Source: JBEVJK01 sp963791325
GTDB taxonomy: Bacteria; Pseudomonadota; Alphaproteobacteria; Rhizobiales; Rhizobiaceae
Direction: 5' to 3'
Assembly (NCBI GenBank): GCA_963791325.1
Contig: CAWBRU010000022.1
Location: 248,001-312,000 of the forward strand
Length of the DNA: 64,000 nt
The translations under genes were made by a program, and so were the position numbers. Shown here in pieces: positions 26,877 to 36,105 of this stretch (the stretch's first letter is position 1; each line of letters starts with the position of its first letter). The notes under the pieces are model-generated. The model did no database searches, was not told the DNA's origin, and saw nothing but the letters and a program-made list of their open reading frames with translations.

Positions 26877-27858
26877 CCTCGGTCTCGGCAGCGCAGCGGC
26901 GTGCGCTCGCCGGCTGCTCGGCGCGGCCAGCCCGCGCGCGCCTGCTGCGCACGCTGCTGCCGGCGCTTGTCGCTGGCGCTGATCCTGATCGCCATCGCCT
27001 GGCTCAACCCGCGCGCCATCAGCTATTTCGGCTTCAACCTGATGCTCAATCTGGCGATCCCGATCGCGCTCGCGACGATCGCCCAGATGTTCGTCATCAC
27101 CGGCAACGACCTCGATCTGTCGATCGGCACCTTCGTCGGCTTCGTCGGCTGCGTCACCGCGACCTGGCTGCAGCGACGCGCCGCTGCTCGGCGTCGCTGA
27201 TCCTGCTCGGCTCGATCGGCGTCTATGCGCTGCTCGGCGCGCTCATCTATCTGCGCAACCTGCCCTCGATCGTCGTGACGCTCGGCATGAGCTTCGTCTG
27301 GCAGGGGCTGGCCATCCTGCTCCTGCCGAAGCCGGGCGGCAAGGCGCCGGACTGGCTGCTCGCGGCCATGGCCTTCAAGCCGCCCTTCGTGCCGTTGCCG
27401 ATCGTCGCCGCCATCGTCATCGCCGTCGTCGCCCATTTCGGCCTGATGCGCACCTCCTACGGCGCGATCCTGCGCGGCTCCGGCGGCAATCCGGTCGCGA
27501 TCGGCCGCGCCGGCTGGTCGCTGCTCAAGACCAAGGTCGACGCTGTTCGCGCTGGCCGGCCTCTTCGGCGTGCTGTCCGGCATGGCGCTGATCGGCATCA
27601 CCACCTCGGCCGACGCCAATATCGGCAACGGCTACACGCTGCTGTCGATCGCCGGCGTCATCCTCGGCGGCGGCGAGTTCGTCGGCGGCCGCGTCTCGCC
27701 GATCGGCGCGGTGATCGGCGCGCTGACGCTGGCGCTCGCCGCCTCGCCGCTGCTCACCTTCATGCACATCCCGCCCGACTGGCAGGTCGGCGCCAACGGC
27801 GCGATCCTGATCATCGTGCTGGCCGCCCGCGGCGCTGATCAGCCGCAGGGAGAGCTGA
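26873..27858 (+). pseudogene. ribose-type sugar ABC permease, multiple frameshifts
   Basis: The protein reads MTSVSAAQRRALAG at the start, then LALILIAIAWLNPRAISYFG, NDLDLSIGTFVGFVGCVTA and AGVILGGGEFVGGRVSPIGA after changes of frame at about 26969, 27175, 27193, 27539 and 27831. It ends LAARALISRRES with TGA at 27856-27858. Membrane segments and the GNDLDLSIG motif are typical of RbsC-like permeases. About 325 residues if intact. Confidence 0.75.
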
Positions 27859-27861
27859 GCG

Positions 27862-28810
27862 ATGAGGCCGCTCCGCGACAGTTGCTCGCCAAGCCGTGGA
27901 TCTGGTCGTTCGTCGGCGCGCTGCTGGTCTGGCTCGCCGCGATCGCCTTCACCGGCGGCTACGGCGCCGGCGGCATGATCACCGCGGCGCTGTCGCTCGC
28001 CGTCTTCATGGTCATCGTCGGCGTCGGCCAGATGTTCGTCATCACGCTCGGGCCCGGCAATGTCGACCTGTCGCTGCCCGCCAATATCGGGCTCGCCAGC
28101 GCCGTCGCCATGAAGGTGATGGACGGCAGCGACGCCATGATCGCGCTCGGGCTCGCCGCGGCGCTCGCCTGCGGCGCGGCGATCGGCGCCGCCAACTACC
28201 TGCTGATCTGGGCGCTGCGCATCCCGCCGATCATCGCCACGCTGTCGGCGAGCTTCATCATCCAGTCGATCGACATCAGCTACGGCCGCGGCCTGCAGAT
28301 CAAGCCGCCGCCCGGCTTCGCCGATTTCACCAATCTGCAGTTCGCTCGGCATTCCGGTGCTGGCGATCCTCACCGTGCTGTTCACCATCGGCGCGGCGGT
28401 CGTGCTCAACCGCACGATCTATGGCCGCTCGGTGCTGGCGATCGGCCAGAACATCCGCGCCGCCTGGCTCGCCGGCATCGATGTCGGCCGCATCCGCTTC
28501 CTCACCTACACGCTGTCGGGCGCGCTCGGCGGCCTCGAACGGCGCGCTGCTCGCCGGCTATTTCCGCGGCGCCAATGTCGACATCGGCAACGAATATCTG
28601 CTCGCCTCGATCGCCGTCGTGGTGATCGGCGGCACCTCGGTCGCCGGCGGCAAGGCCAACGTGCCGGGCATCTGGGGCGCGGCGCTGTTCCTGGTGCTGC
28701 TCCTCACCATGCTCAACACGTTCGGCGTCAGCGCCGGCGTGCGGCTGCTGGTGACCGGCCTGATCATCGTCGGCGTGATCACCGCGGCCGGCGGCGGACG
28801 CGAACGCTGA
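27862..28810 (+). pseudogene. ribose-type sugar ABC permease (second), multiple frameshifts
   Basis: It starts with ATG at 27862, three bases after the first permease, and needs shifts near 27881, 28344 and 28537. Conserved segments include LGPGNVDLSLPANIGLASAV, AIGQNIRAAWLAGID and SVAGGKANVPGIWGAALFLV. It ends GGGRER. Two permeases after a two-domain ATPase is the layout of several rhizobial sugar transporters. About 315 residues if intact. Confidence 0.75.
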
Positions 28811-28823
28811 CCGGAGCACCGGT
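28810..28823 (+). terminator. weak hairpin after the frameshifted ABC operon
   Basis: ACCGG and CCGGT pair around loop AGCA, immediately followed by TTCTTCTT. The hairpin overlaps the end of the second permease gene, which fits an intrinsic terminator, though the stem is only five bases. Confidence 0.35.
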
Positions 28824-28911
28824 TCTTCTTCGCCGCGGCGCTCCCCTCTAAATTCTTGCGGCCGGGAACGAGGCGGCAGAACGGCGCTCACAAAGCTGTG
28901 ACTGGGTCCTC

Positions 28912-28930
28912 ATTAGTCGATCGACCTAAT
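28912..28930. promoter_or_regulatory. near-palindrome ATTAG..CTAAT
   Basis: ATTAGTCGATCGACCTAAT is almost fully self-complementary, with a TCGATCGA core. It has the size and symmetry of a dimeric regulator's operator. No gene starts within 600 bases on either side, so the target is unknown. Confidence 0.35.
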
Positions 28931-29124
28931 CAGTTGACTTTGAAGGTGCTATGTGGCATTTGAGAGAGGCAGAGTTCGGACACACCTCCCATACGGACCT
29001 GCGCAACTGGCCGCCGCTTGGTTCGATCCCGAAGCGGCGGCCTCTTTTTGCGAGGAACTGGATTGCGGGACAGGCGCCACGCCGACCCAGTTCGATCGGG
29101 GGTCAGCCCGAAGTCACGACACCT

Positions 29125-29164
29125 CAGAACTAAGAAGTTCTGCGCGCTGTTAAGAACAGCGCAG
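29125..29164 (+). other. two tandem hairpins
   Basis: CAGAACT (29125-29131) pairs with AGTTCTG (29136-29142) around AAGA, and CTGCGC-CTGTT (29140-29151, one G bulged) pairs with AACAGCGCAG (29155-29164) around AAG. The two stems touch. They could belong to a small RNA or be scars of a palindromic element. Confidence 0.4.
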
Positions 29165-29595
29165 CTCCTCAGAGCACGAGGGGCGCCAAAGCTTTCCAAG
29201 CGATGGCGCAAATCAGGCCTACATAAGCAAACCTGTAGAGAGTCAAACCAATTCTATGCCCAGAATATTCCAAGCGACACCTTTGTCGGCGATGAGAGAT
29301 GATGGTGAGATAGGGCAGCGACGTTTACTCATCAAGTAAACAACGGAATCAACACTGTAACGTGCAGCGATGGTGCGATCCGGCGCTCTCCGTCTCGGCC
29401 GCCAGGCGGCCTGGGCGGCCGCCCGAAAATCGAACGAAATCAACCCTCTGCTGCGAAAATTGGCCGGCGCTGGTGGGGGTTGAGCGCTGAGACCAGTTGT
29501 CGCACCGGCCGGCGGGCAGAGCCGGCCGTGCAAGAAAACCATGGTATTCGGTTCGGTTTCCGGATGCTTTTTTAGCGAATGCGCAAGCTGTCCGG

Positions 29596-30564
29596 CTAAG
29601 GCCGTAGCACCGGTTCCCCGTGGAGATCACGGCGCAGCGGCCGCGACACGCCGAAGCCGACCTCCATCATCAGCCGCGGCGCCTTGTTGGGGACGGTGCC
29701 CATGTGGAAGCCGAACGGATCTTCGACGAAGCCCTTGCCGGCGGGGCCAGTGATCGTCAGCAGGCTATCGGGACCGTAAAATCCGACGATCTCGTCCGCC
29801 GGGTGCCCGACCAGCAGGGTCAGCTGATGTTTGAGCGAGCGGCGGCGGTGGCTGCCGACCACATAGACATGCGGCCCGGAATCCCGGTCGACGTCGGTGA
29901 GATAGAAGAAGAACTTCAGCGTGCGCCAATCGTCGAGGTCGAAATGGTAGCGGTCGAGCGAGGCCAGGCTCTTGTCCGCGACCCGCGCGGATTTGGTCGG
30001 GAATGTCCACCACAGGCGGGTGCGGATTATTCTCGCCTGGCTGCCCAGATAGCGGGCCGCAATGTCGGCCAGCAGGGGATCGCGCTGCACCGCGATGGCT
30101 GCCGGGCAGTCGAAGATGCGCTCGAAATAGTGGCCGCTGAGAATTGGCTGAGCGAAGCGCTCCTCGGCTGCTTCGTGCTCGTCCGGACGAAATTCCAGAC
30201 GCCGGTTGAAATTGCCGAAGCACGGCGTCTGCCAAGCGAAGGCGGCGACCGCTTCGCGGATTTCGGCGGGCAGGACGAGGCCTTGCTGGATTCCGCGGCT
30301 GCGAAGCTCATCGGCAGCGGCTTGTGGGTTCACCGCTGCGGCAAACATCGACGCTGGCGCCGGCACCTCAGGCCGCACCCGCCCGGCGCCCAGCCAGTGC
30401 AGACGCCGGCCGGCCATGGTCCGGGCCAGCACGAACATCGGCAGCCAGGAGGGCTTTTCGCGCACATCGGCAAGGTAGGTGGGCAGACGCGCGGCGAGCC
30501 GGCGCAGGGAACCGCCCGACCGGGCGATGGCTTCCAGGCTTGGAGCCGAGGGAGCACGTTCCAT
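29596..30564 (-). CDS. phytanoyl-CoA dioxygenase (PhyH)-like protein
   Basis: The 322-residue protein shows a likely 2-oxoglutarate/Fe(II) oxygenase core: the HxD motif in DRYHFDLDDW, the LTDVDRDSGPHVYVVGSHR strand that is typical of PhyH proteins, and a distal His in FGFHMGTVP near a conserved Arg (APRLMMEVGF). The first 100 residues are not similar to the family core. It stands alone between two long non-coding regions. GGAG precedes the ATG at 30564. The substrate is unknown. Confidence 0.62.
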   Translation of the reverse strand: MERAPSAPSLEAIARSGGSLRRLAARLPTYLADVREKPSWLPMFVLARTMAGRRLHWLGAGRVRPEVPAPASMFAAAVNPQAAADELRSRGIQQGLVLPAEIREAVAAFAWQTPCFGNFNRRLEFRPDEHEAAEERFAQPILSGHYFERIFDCPAAIAVQRDPLLADIAARYLGSQARIIRTRLWWTFPTKSARVADKSLASLDRYHFDLDDWRTLKFFFYLTDVDRDSGPHVYVVGSHRRRSLKHQLTLLVGHPADEIVGFYGPDSLLTITGPAGKGFVEDPFGFHMGTVPNKAPRLMMEVGFGVSRPLRRDLHGEPVLRP

Positions 30565-31329
30565 TGCTATCTCCGTCCGAAACAGTCGGCTTTCGCCAAC
30601 GAGTTCATCGGTTATTCTCCCACGTAAACGACCTTGCCGTCTCCTCCCTTTGGTTCACCGGCCTTTCTGCCAGTGCCCGCGGTTTTTTGGCAACTCAAAT
30701 ATGAGGAATGCGGCAGAAAGCCGACAGCTGGAGGGCACAGCGCCGCCCCTGCTTCGACTTTTGTCCAAAAAGATTGAAGCTGTTACCGGTTTCATCACCT
30801 GCTTCGACCCTTAGGCAGCTGGAACCCATTCCTGTAACCGTCCCGGCGTCGATCCGGTTCCACCGGTCCGGCCCACGCCCGACTTGCATCGGCTCACAGA
30901 CACTAAGAGATGTTCATATCTCTCAGGTGACGTGCGCGTCCGGTCCCGCCAAGCGCTGCTCCAACGGCATCTTCACGGCAGATGTCCGAGCTCAAGAAAG
31001 TGTTTTGCCGGCTCATCGGACCGCCGAGCTATGGTCCGAATCACACCCCTCACGGGGTGCGCGGGGGCAGCCGGAAGCGCCGCAACGCCCAACCCCTTGG
31101 TCATTGACGCTTCCGGTCCTCACCTCCACCGGACTGCTGCGTCACCCCCGTGTCTTGCTCCATCTCCCCGGCGATGCCCCTCCCTTGTTCGGTCGGCAGG
31201 CCGTTCAGCGGCCGGCTCGCCTTCGTTTGTGCCAGCGACCAGGAGCACGGCAGAGCGCCGCCTTGACAGACATGTTGGGCAGGAACTATCAACCTTTATC
31301 GCCGCACCTGTCATACAAGTTGGTCCGAA
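30565..31329. other. non-coding region upstream of gntR
   Basis: These 765 bases lie between the divergent PhyH-like and GntR genes and have no supported gene. An inverted repeat (AGAGAT at 30906-30911 and ATCTCT at 30918-30923) and the operator-like site at 31308-31319 are the only structures I see. Confidence 0.4.
31308..31319. promoter_or_regulatory. FadR-type GntR operator-like site
   Basis: CTGTCATACAAG reads on the other strand as CTTGTATGACAG, close to the TNGTNNNACNA pattern of FadR-subfamily operators. It ends 10 bases before the ATG of the GntR gene, so it could serve autoregulation and control of the operon. Confidence 0.4.
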
Positions 31330-32049
31330 ATGTCCGAACGTGAGGCTTTGCCGAGCGAAGCGAATTCCGGCCTGGTCGGCAGCGCGATCCAGGCGATCAC
31401 CCAGCATATCCGGTTCGAGGGCCTGCAGCCGGGCGATCTGCTGCCCAGCGAGGCAGCGATGACCCGCCGGCTCAACGTCTCGCGCACGATCGTTCGCGAG
31501 GCGTTTCGGTCGCTCTCCGCCATGCGCCTGATCGACATGTCGGCGGGCCGCCGCGCCAGCGTCGCCAAGCTCGACACCTCGGCGATGTCGATGGTCATCG
31601 AGCACGGCATCACCACCCAGCAGATCAGCGTTCAGCAGGTCTATGATGTGCGCCGCACCATCGAGTTGCGCACTGCCGCCCTCGCGGCGCTGCGCCGCAA
31701 CGACGCGGAAGCCGAGGCGATCGCCGGGGCCGCGCGGCTGATGCGCGCCAATGCCGACCGGCCCGATGCGGTGATGGAACACGACATCGCCTTCCACGAG
31801 CAGATCGCTGCGGCCTCGCACAATCCGGTGTTTGCCCTGATCGTCACCGGGTTCAGCGGGGTCACCCGCCGCACCTGGGTGATCGGCTGGAAGACGCGCT
31901 CCTCGCGCGCCGAGCAGCTCAAGATGATCGCGGGTCACGAGGACATCGCCGCGGCCATCCTCAAGGGCGATCCGCGGCTGGCCGCCGCGCACATGGCCGA
32001 GCATTTCGACAACAGCGTCAAGGCCCTCATTGCTGCAGGAATTGCCTGA
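31330..32049 (+). CDS. GntR family transcriptional regulator, FadR subfamily
   Basis: The 239-residue protein has an N-terminal winged helix (GDLLPSEAAMTRRLNVSRT, then IVREAFRSLSAMRLI) and an all-helical FCD effector domain with the metal-binding pattern (D and H in EHDIAFHEQIAAAS, later H in MIAGHEDIAAAI and AAHMAEHF). Such regulators usually sense sugar acids or other organic acids. It is the first gene of the operon with the dehydratase and transporter; the stop is one base from the next ATG. Confidence 0.92.
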   Translation: MSEREALPSEANSGLVGSAIQAITQHIRFEGLQPGDLLPSEAAMTRRLNVSRTIVREAFRSLSAMRLIDMSAGRRASVAKLDTSAMSMVIEHGITTQQISVQQVYDVRRTIELRTAALAALRRNDAEAEAIAGAARLMRANADRPDAVMEHDIAFHEQIAAASHNPVFALIVTGFSGVTRRTWVIGWKTRSSRAEQLKMIAGHEDIAAAILKGDPRLAAAHMAEHFDNSVKALIAAGIA

Positions 32050-32050
32050 G

Positions 32051-33256
32051 ATGAAGATCAGCGCCCTCGAAACGGTCCGCGTCGGCGAGCGGCCCAATCT
32101 GCTGTGGGTCGAGGTCCATACCGACGAGGGCCTGGTCGGCCTCGGCGAGACCTTCTTCCATGCGAAAACGGTGGAGGAATATCTCCACGAGGCGGTGGCG
32201 CCCCAGGTGATCGGCCGCGATCCGCTGGCGATCGACCGCCTGTCGGCCGATCTGATCGGCTATCTCGGGTTCCGCTCGACCGGCGCGGAGATGCGCGGCA
32301 ATTCCGCTTTCGACATCGCGCTGTGGGACCTCTTCGGCAAGGCGACCGGCCAGCCGGTCGCGCAGCTGCTCGGCGGCTTTTCGCGGCAGTCGATCAAGAC
32401 CTACAACACCTGCGCCGGAACCGAATACATCAAGGAGGCCAAGGGCCAGACGACCGGCAATTACGGGCTTGCGGCAGGCAAGGCCTATGACGACCTCAAC
32501 GGCTTCCTGCACCGCGCCGACGAACTCGCCCAGGAGCTGCTCGACGAGGGCATCACCGCGATGAAGATCTGGCCGTTCGATCACGCCGCCGAGAAGACGC
32601 GCGGCCTCGACATTTCCGCCGCGGATCTGAGCGCCGCCCTGGCGCCGTTCGAGAAGATCCGCAAGGCGGTCGGCGCGCGCATGGACATCATGGTCGAATT
32701 CCATTCGATGTGGCAGCTCTTGCCGGCGATGAAGATCGCCAAGGCGCTCACCCCCTATGCCACCTACTGGCACGAGGATCCGATCCGGATGGACAGCCTC
32801 GCCGACCTCAAGCGCTATGTCGCGGCGAGCCCGGCGCCGATCTCGGCGTCGGAGACGCTGGGCAGCCGGGCCGCGTTCCGTGAGCTGCTCGAGACCGGGG
32901 CGGCCGGCATCGTCATGCTCGATCTCTCCTGGTGCGGCGGCATTTCGGAGGCGCGCAAGATCGCCGCCATGGCCGAGGCGTGGAAGCTGCCGATCGCCCC
33001 GCACGACTGCACCGGTCCGGTGGTGCTCGCCGCCTCCACCCATCTGTCGCTCAATGCGCCCAACGCGCTGGTGCAGGAAAGCGTGCGCGCCTTCTACCGC
33101 ACCTGGTACCGCGACTTGGTGACGGCGCTGCCCGAGGTCAGGGACGGGATGATCACCGTGCCGCCCGGCCCCGGCCTCGGGCTGGCCCTCAACCCGGACC
33201 TCGACCGCGCCTTCACGGTGGCGCGGCGCCGTTCGGACGCAAACACAATCGGTTGA
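32051..33256 (+). CDS. enolase-superfamily (mandelate racemase/muconate lactonizing) enzyme, probable sugar-acid dehydratase
   Basis: The 401-residue protein has the capping domain and the barrel of the enolase superfamily. Candidate acid/base and metal residues lie in GITAMKIWPFD, VEFHSMW (first ligand region), WHEDPIRMD, SASETLGSR and the C-terminal APHDCTGPV, a His-containing motif seen in acid-sugar dehydratases such as galactonate and mannonate dehydratases. The probable reaction is dehydration of an aldonic or aldaric acid to a 2-keto-3-deoxy product. It is encoded between its GntR regulator and an ABC transporter. Confidence 0.85.
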   Translation: MKISALETVRVGERPNLLWVEVHTDEGLVGLGETFFHAKTVEEYLHEAVAPQVIGRDPLAIDRLSADLIGYLGFRSTGAEMRGNSAFDIALWDLFGKATGQPVAQLLGGFSRQSIKTYNTCAGTEYIKEAKGQTTGNYGLAAGKAYDDLNGFLHRADELAQELLDEGITAMKIWPFDHAAEKTRGLDISAADLSAALAPFEKIRKAVGARMDIMVEFHSMWQLLPAMKIAKALTPYATYWHEDPIRMDSLADLKRYVAASPAPISASETLGSRAAFRELLETGAAGIVMLDLSWCGGISEARKIAAMAEAWKLPIAPHDCTGPVVLAASTHLSLNAPNALVQESVRAFYRTWYRDLVTALPEVRDGMITVPPGPGLGLALNPDLDRAFTVARRRSDANTIG

Positions 33257-33277
33257 GCATCAACAATGGGAGGAACC

Positions 33278-34261
33278 ATGATGAGGAAAGTCACCGCAGC
33301 TCTGGCGCTTGGTGTGGCGCTGTTCGCGGCGCCGTCGGCAAGCCATGCCCAAGCGCCGCTCAATATCGTCTTCACCCACCATTCGTCGGCTTCCAACACC
33401 TTCTGGCAGGCGGTGAAGAAGGGGTTCGACGACGCCTGCGCCAAGCTGCAGGCCAATTGCCAGATGATCTTCACCCAGACCGAAGGCTCGATCGAGCAGC
33501 AGGTCGCCAACATGCGCGCCGCCTTGGCCGCCAAGCCGGACGCGCTGCTCACCTCGATCGTCGACAACACCGCGCTCGACGATGTCATCAAGGAAGCGCG
33601 CGACGCCGGCGTCATCGTCATCGGGGTCAATGTCGACGACACCGAGGGTGCCAAGGGCAATGCCCGCCAGGCCTTCGTCGGCCAGGGCTTCATTCCGGCC
33701 GGCTATTCGCTGGCCAAGGCGCTGTCGGAGGATTTTCCGAAGGACGGCCCGATCAAGGTGCTGGTCGGCATTTCGGCGCCCGGACAGAACTGGTCGGAGA
33801 GCCGCGGCGCCGGCGTGATCAAGTTCCTCGAAGAGTACAAGGCGGCGAACCCCAATCGTGACGTGTCGTGGGAGAAGATCGACAGCGGCACCGATCTTGC
33901 CATCACGTCCGACCGCGTCGGCGCCTATCTCAACGCTCATCCCGACACCACCGCCTATTTCGACACCGGCTTCTGGTGCGCCGGCGTGGCGCGGGTGCTG
34001 GCCGACCGCGGTGTCGCGCCGGGCAAGGTGCTGCTCGGCGGCTTCGACCTCGTGCCGGAAGTGCTGCAGCAGATGCAGAAGGGCTACGTCCAGGTGCTGG
34101 TCGACCAGCAGCCCTACATGCAGGGCTTCATGCCGGTGATGGAGGTCTACCTCGCCAAGACGGTCGGGCTCGCCCCGTCCGACATCGACACCGGCCAGGG
34201 CATCGTGCGCAAGGATCAGGTCGATTCGATCATGGACCTCTCGGTCAAGGGCATGCGCTGA
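33278..34261 (+). CDS. ribose-type sugar ABC transporter binding protein
   Basis: The 327-residue protein has a Sec signal peptide (MMRKVTAALALGVALFAAPS ASHA) and a type 1 periplasmic binding fold (NIVFTHHSSASNTFW, AALAAKPDALLTSIVDN, GVIVIGVNVDD, LLGGFDLVPEVLQQ). Start is ATG at 33278, after GGGAGGA. It would deliver a sugar or sugar acid to the permease encoded next. It is intact, unlike the similar gene at 24306. Confidence 0.92.
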   Translation: MMRKVTAALALGVALFAAPSASHAQAPLNIVFTHHSSASNTFWQAVKKGFDDACAKLQANCQMIFTQTEGSIEQQVANMRAALAAKPDALLTSIVDNTALDDVIKEARDAGVIVIGVNVDDTEGAKGNARQAFVGQGFIPAGYSLAKALSEDFPKDGPIKVLVGISAPGQNWSESRGAGVIKFLEEYKAANPNRDVSWEKIDSGTDLAITSDRVGAYLNAHPDTTAYFDTGFWCAGVARVLADRGVAPGKVLLGGFDLVPEVLQQMQKGYVQVLVDQQPYMQGFMPVMEVYLAKTVGLAPSDIDTGQGIVRKDQVDSIMDLSVKGMR

Positions 34262-34357
34262 GCTGTGCTGCCGGCCGGCACGGGCGCGCGGCTCAGACCG
34301 CCGCCTGAGCCGGCCGGCGGCGCGCCGCCGCGCCTTCGCCGCCCTGGGAGGATCCGG

Positions 34358-35335
34358 GTGAAACGCTTGTTCAAAACCTACCTTGAAAAGCCAGAGCTTG
34401 CGGGCCTGATCCTGCTGGTGCTCCTCATCGTCCTGTTCCAGATCCGCTCGCACGGCATCTTCCTCAACCAGGACAATCTGCGCGGCGTCCTCGGCATTCT
34501 CCCGGAGACGGGGCTGGTCGCCATCGGCGTGACCATCCTGATGATCTCGGGCGAGTTCGATCTCTCGGTCGGCTCGGTGTTCGCGCTGATGCCGATGACG
34601 ATGGCGGTGCTGATGGTGCACGGGGTCCCGTTTCCGCTGGCGCTTTTGGCGGGGCTCGTCGTGTCGGCCGCGATCGGCTTCATCAATGGCTACGTCACGC
34701 TGCGCTTTGCCATTCCGAGCTTCATCACCACGCTCGGCATGCTGTTCATCGCCCGCTCGCTGACCGTGGTCATCTCGGGCGGCTTTCCGCCGCTCCTGCC
34801 GGCCGACCTGCCGACCTGGCTGTTCACCTCCTATGTCGGCCCGGGCAACCTCTTCCGGATGTCGTTCCTGTGGTTCGCAGGCATCGCAATCCTTACCTCG
34901 CTGATGATGACGCGCACCAATTTCGGCAATTGGATCACCGCGACCGGCGGCTTCCAGCCCGCCGCCGAGGCGATGGGCATCCCGACTGCGCGGGTCAAGA
35001 TCGCCTGCTTCATGCTGTGTTCGGTGCTGTCGGGCTTTGCCGGCATGATCCAGGTGCTGAGGCTCGGCTCGCCGCTGCCGTCGATTGGCGAAGGGCTGGA
35101 GCTTCAGGCGGTCGCGGCGGCGGTGATCGGCGGCGCCTCGCTGTCGGGCGGCATCGGCACCGTGGCCGGCGGCATCATCGGCACCACCCTGATCCGGGTG
35201 ATCGACAACGGGCTGGTGCTCTCCCATGTCGATGCCAACTGGTTCAAATTCGCGATCGGCATGCTGACGATCTTCGCCGTCGTCGCCAACGCCTGGATGC
35301 GCAAGCGCGCCCGCGCCATCAAGATGGAGGCCTGA
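34358..35335 (+). CDS. ribose-type sugar ABC transporter permease
   Basis: The 325-residue RbsC-like permease contains the SGEFDLSVGSVFAL motif and the VIGGASLSGGIGTVAGGIIG segment near its end, with 8-10 membrane helices. The start is GTG at 34358 after GGGAGGA; the preceding open frame to 34265 is Pro/Arg-rich and not part of the family. It pairs with the single-domain ATPase that follows. Confidence 0.92.
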   Translation: MKRLFKTYLEKPELAGLILLVLLIVLFQIRSHGIFLNQDNLRGVLGILPETGLVAIGVTILMISGEFDLSVGSVFALMPMTMAVLMVHGVPFPLALLAGLVVSAAIGFINGYVTLRFAIPSFITTLGMLFIARSLTVVISGGFPPLLPADLPTWLFTSYVGPGNLFRMSFLWFAGIAILTSLMMTRTNFGNWITATGGFQPAAEAMGIPTARVKIACFMLCSVLSGFAGMIQVLRLGSPLPSIGEGLELQAVAAAVIGGASLSGGIGTVAGGIIGTTLIRVIDNGLVLSHVDANWFKFAIGMLTIFAVVANAWMRKRARAIKMEA

Positions 35336-35340
35336 GCGCG

Positions 35341-36072
35341 ATGGCCGACGCGATCATCTCGGTGCGCAATCTGCACAAATGGTATTCCGGCGTGCACGCG
35401 CTCAAGGGCGTCACCCTCGACTTCAAGCGCGGCGAGGCGCTCGGCCTGGTCGGCGACAACGGCGCCGGCAAGTCGACCCTGATCAACATCCTGTCCGGCG
35501 TGCAGCAGGCCGACGAGGGCGAGATCCTGGTCGAGGGCAAGAAGGTCGCGATCACCAATCCGCGCGCGGCGATGAACCTCGGCATCGAGACCATCTACCA
35601 GTACAATTCGATGGTGCCGACGATGTCGATCGCGCGCAACCTGTTCATCGGCCGCGAGCCGATGCGCTTCTCGGTGCTCGGCCTCGGCGTGCTCGACCGG
35701 CCCAAAATGGCGAGCGAGAGCGTGCGCGCGATCGCCGATGTCGATTTGCATCTGCGCTCGCCCGAAGCGCTCGTCGGCGAACTGTCGGGCGGCCAGCGCC
35801 AGGGTGTCGCGATCGCCCGGGCGATGCACTTCAAGTCGAAGGTGATGATCCTCGACGAGCCGACCAACCACCTCTCCGTCAAGGAAACCAGGAAGGTGAT
35901 CGGCTTCGTGCGCGGGCTGAAGGATCAGGGCGTGACCGGCGTGTTCATCAGCCACAACATGCACCACGTGTTCGAATGCTGCGACCGGGTGGTGGCCATG
36001 GCACGCGGCGAGATCGTGCTCGACAAGCGCATCGGCGAGACCTCGATCGACGAGGTCTCCACTCTGCTGTGA
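35341..36072 (+). CDS. sugar ABC transporter ATP-binding protein, single domain
   Basis: This 243-residue ATPase has Walker A VGDNGAGKST, Q-loop YQYNS, signature ELSGGQRQGVAIARA, Walker B VMILDEPTNHLS and switch His in FISHNMHHVFE. Unlike RbsA proteins it has only one ATP-binding domain, so the working transporter needs a homodimer, as in FrcA. The operon probably ends here, with a hairpin downstream. Confidence 0.93.
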   Translation: MADAIISVRNLHKWYSGVHALKGVTLDFKRGEALGLVGDNGAGKSTLINILSGVQQADEGEILVEGKKVAITNPRAAMNLGIETIYQYNSMVPTMSIARNLFIGREPMRFSVLGLGVLDRPKMASESVRAIADVDLHLRSPEALVGELSGGQRQGVAIARAMHFKSKVMILDEPTNHLSVKETRKVIGFVRGLKDQGVTGVFISHNMHHVFECCDRVVAMARGEIVLDKRIGETSIDEVSTLL

Positions 36073-36086
36073 CGGATCGCCTGGTT

Positions 36087-36105
36087 GGGGCGCCGGAGGC
36101 GCCCC
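36087..36105 (+). terminator. hairpin terminator after sugar-acid operon
   Basis: GGGGCGCC pairs perfectly with GGCGCCCC around loop GGA, 14 bases after the ATPase stop. The 8-bp GC stem would be very stable. No T-run follows, so it may be weak or Rho-assisted. Confidence 0.5.

Larger units (their letters stand above)
28811..29595. other. long non-coding stretch with palindromes
   Basis: These 785 bases have lower GC than their surroundings over most of their length and no supported gene. They contain a near-palindrome at 28912-28930, two tandem hairpins at 29125-29164 and several short chance frames. I see no transposase remnant. The stretch separates the broken ABC operon from a minus-strand dioxygenase gene. 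Confidence 0.45.

Noticed and set aside
24306..28810. Programmed frameshifting as explanation for the broken operon
   Set aside because: About 28 shifts at non-conserved positions, in both directions and without slippery heptamers or common downstream structure, cannot be programmed recoding.
28930..29211. A 93-codon minus-strand frame in the non-coding island
   Set aside because: No ribosome site, no recognisable domain and it crosses the tandem hairpins.
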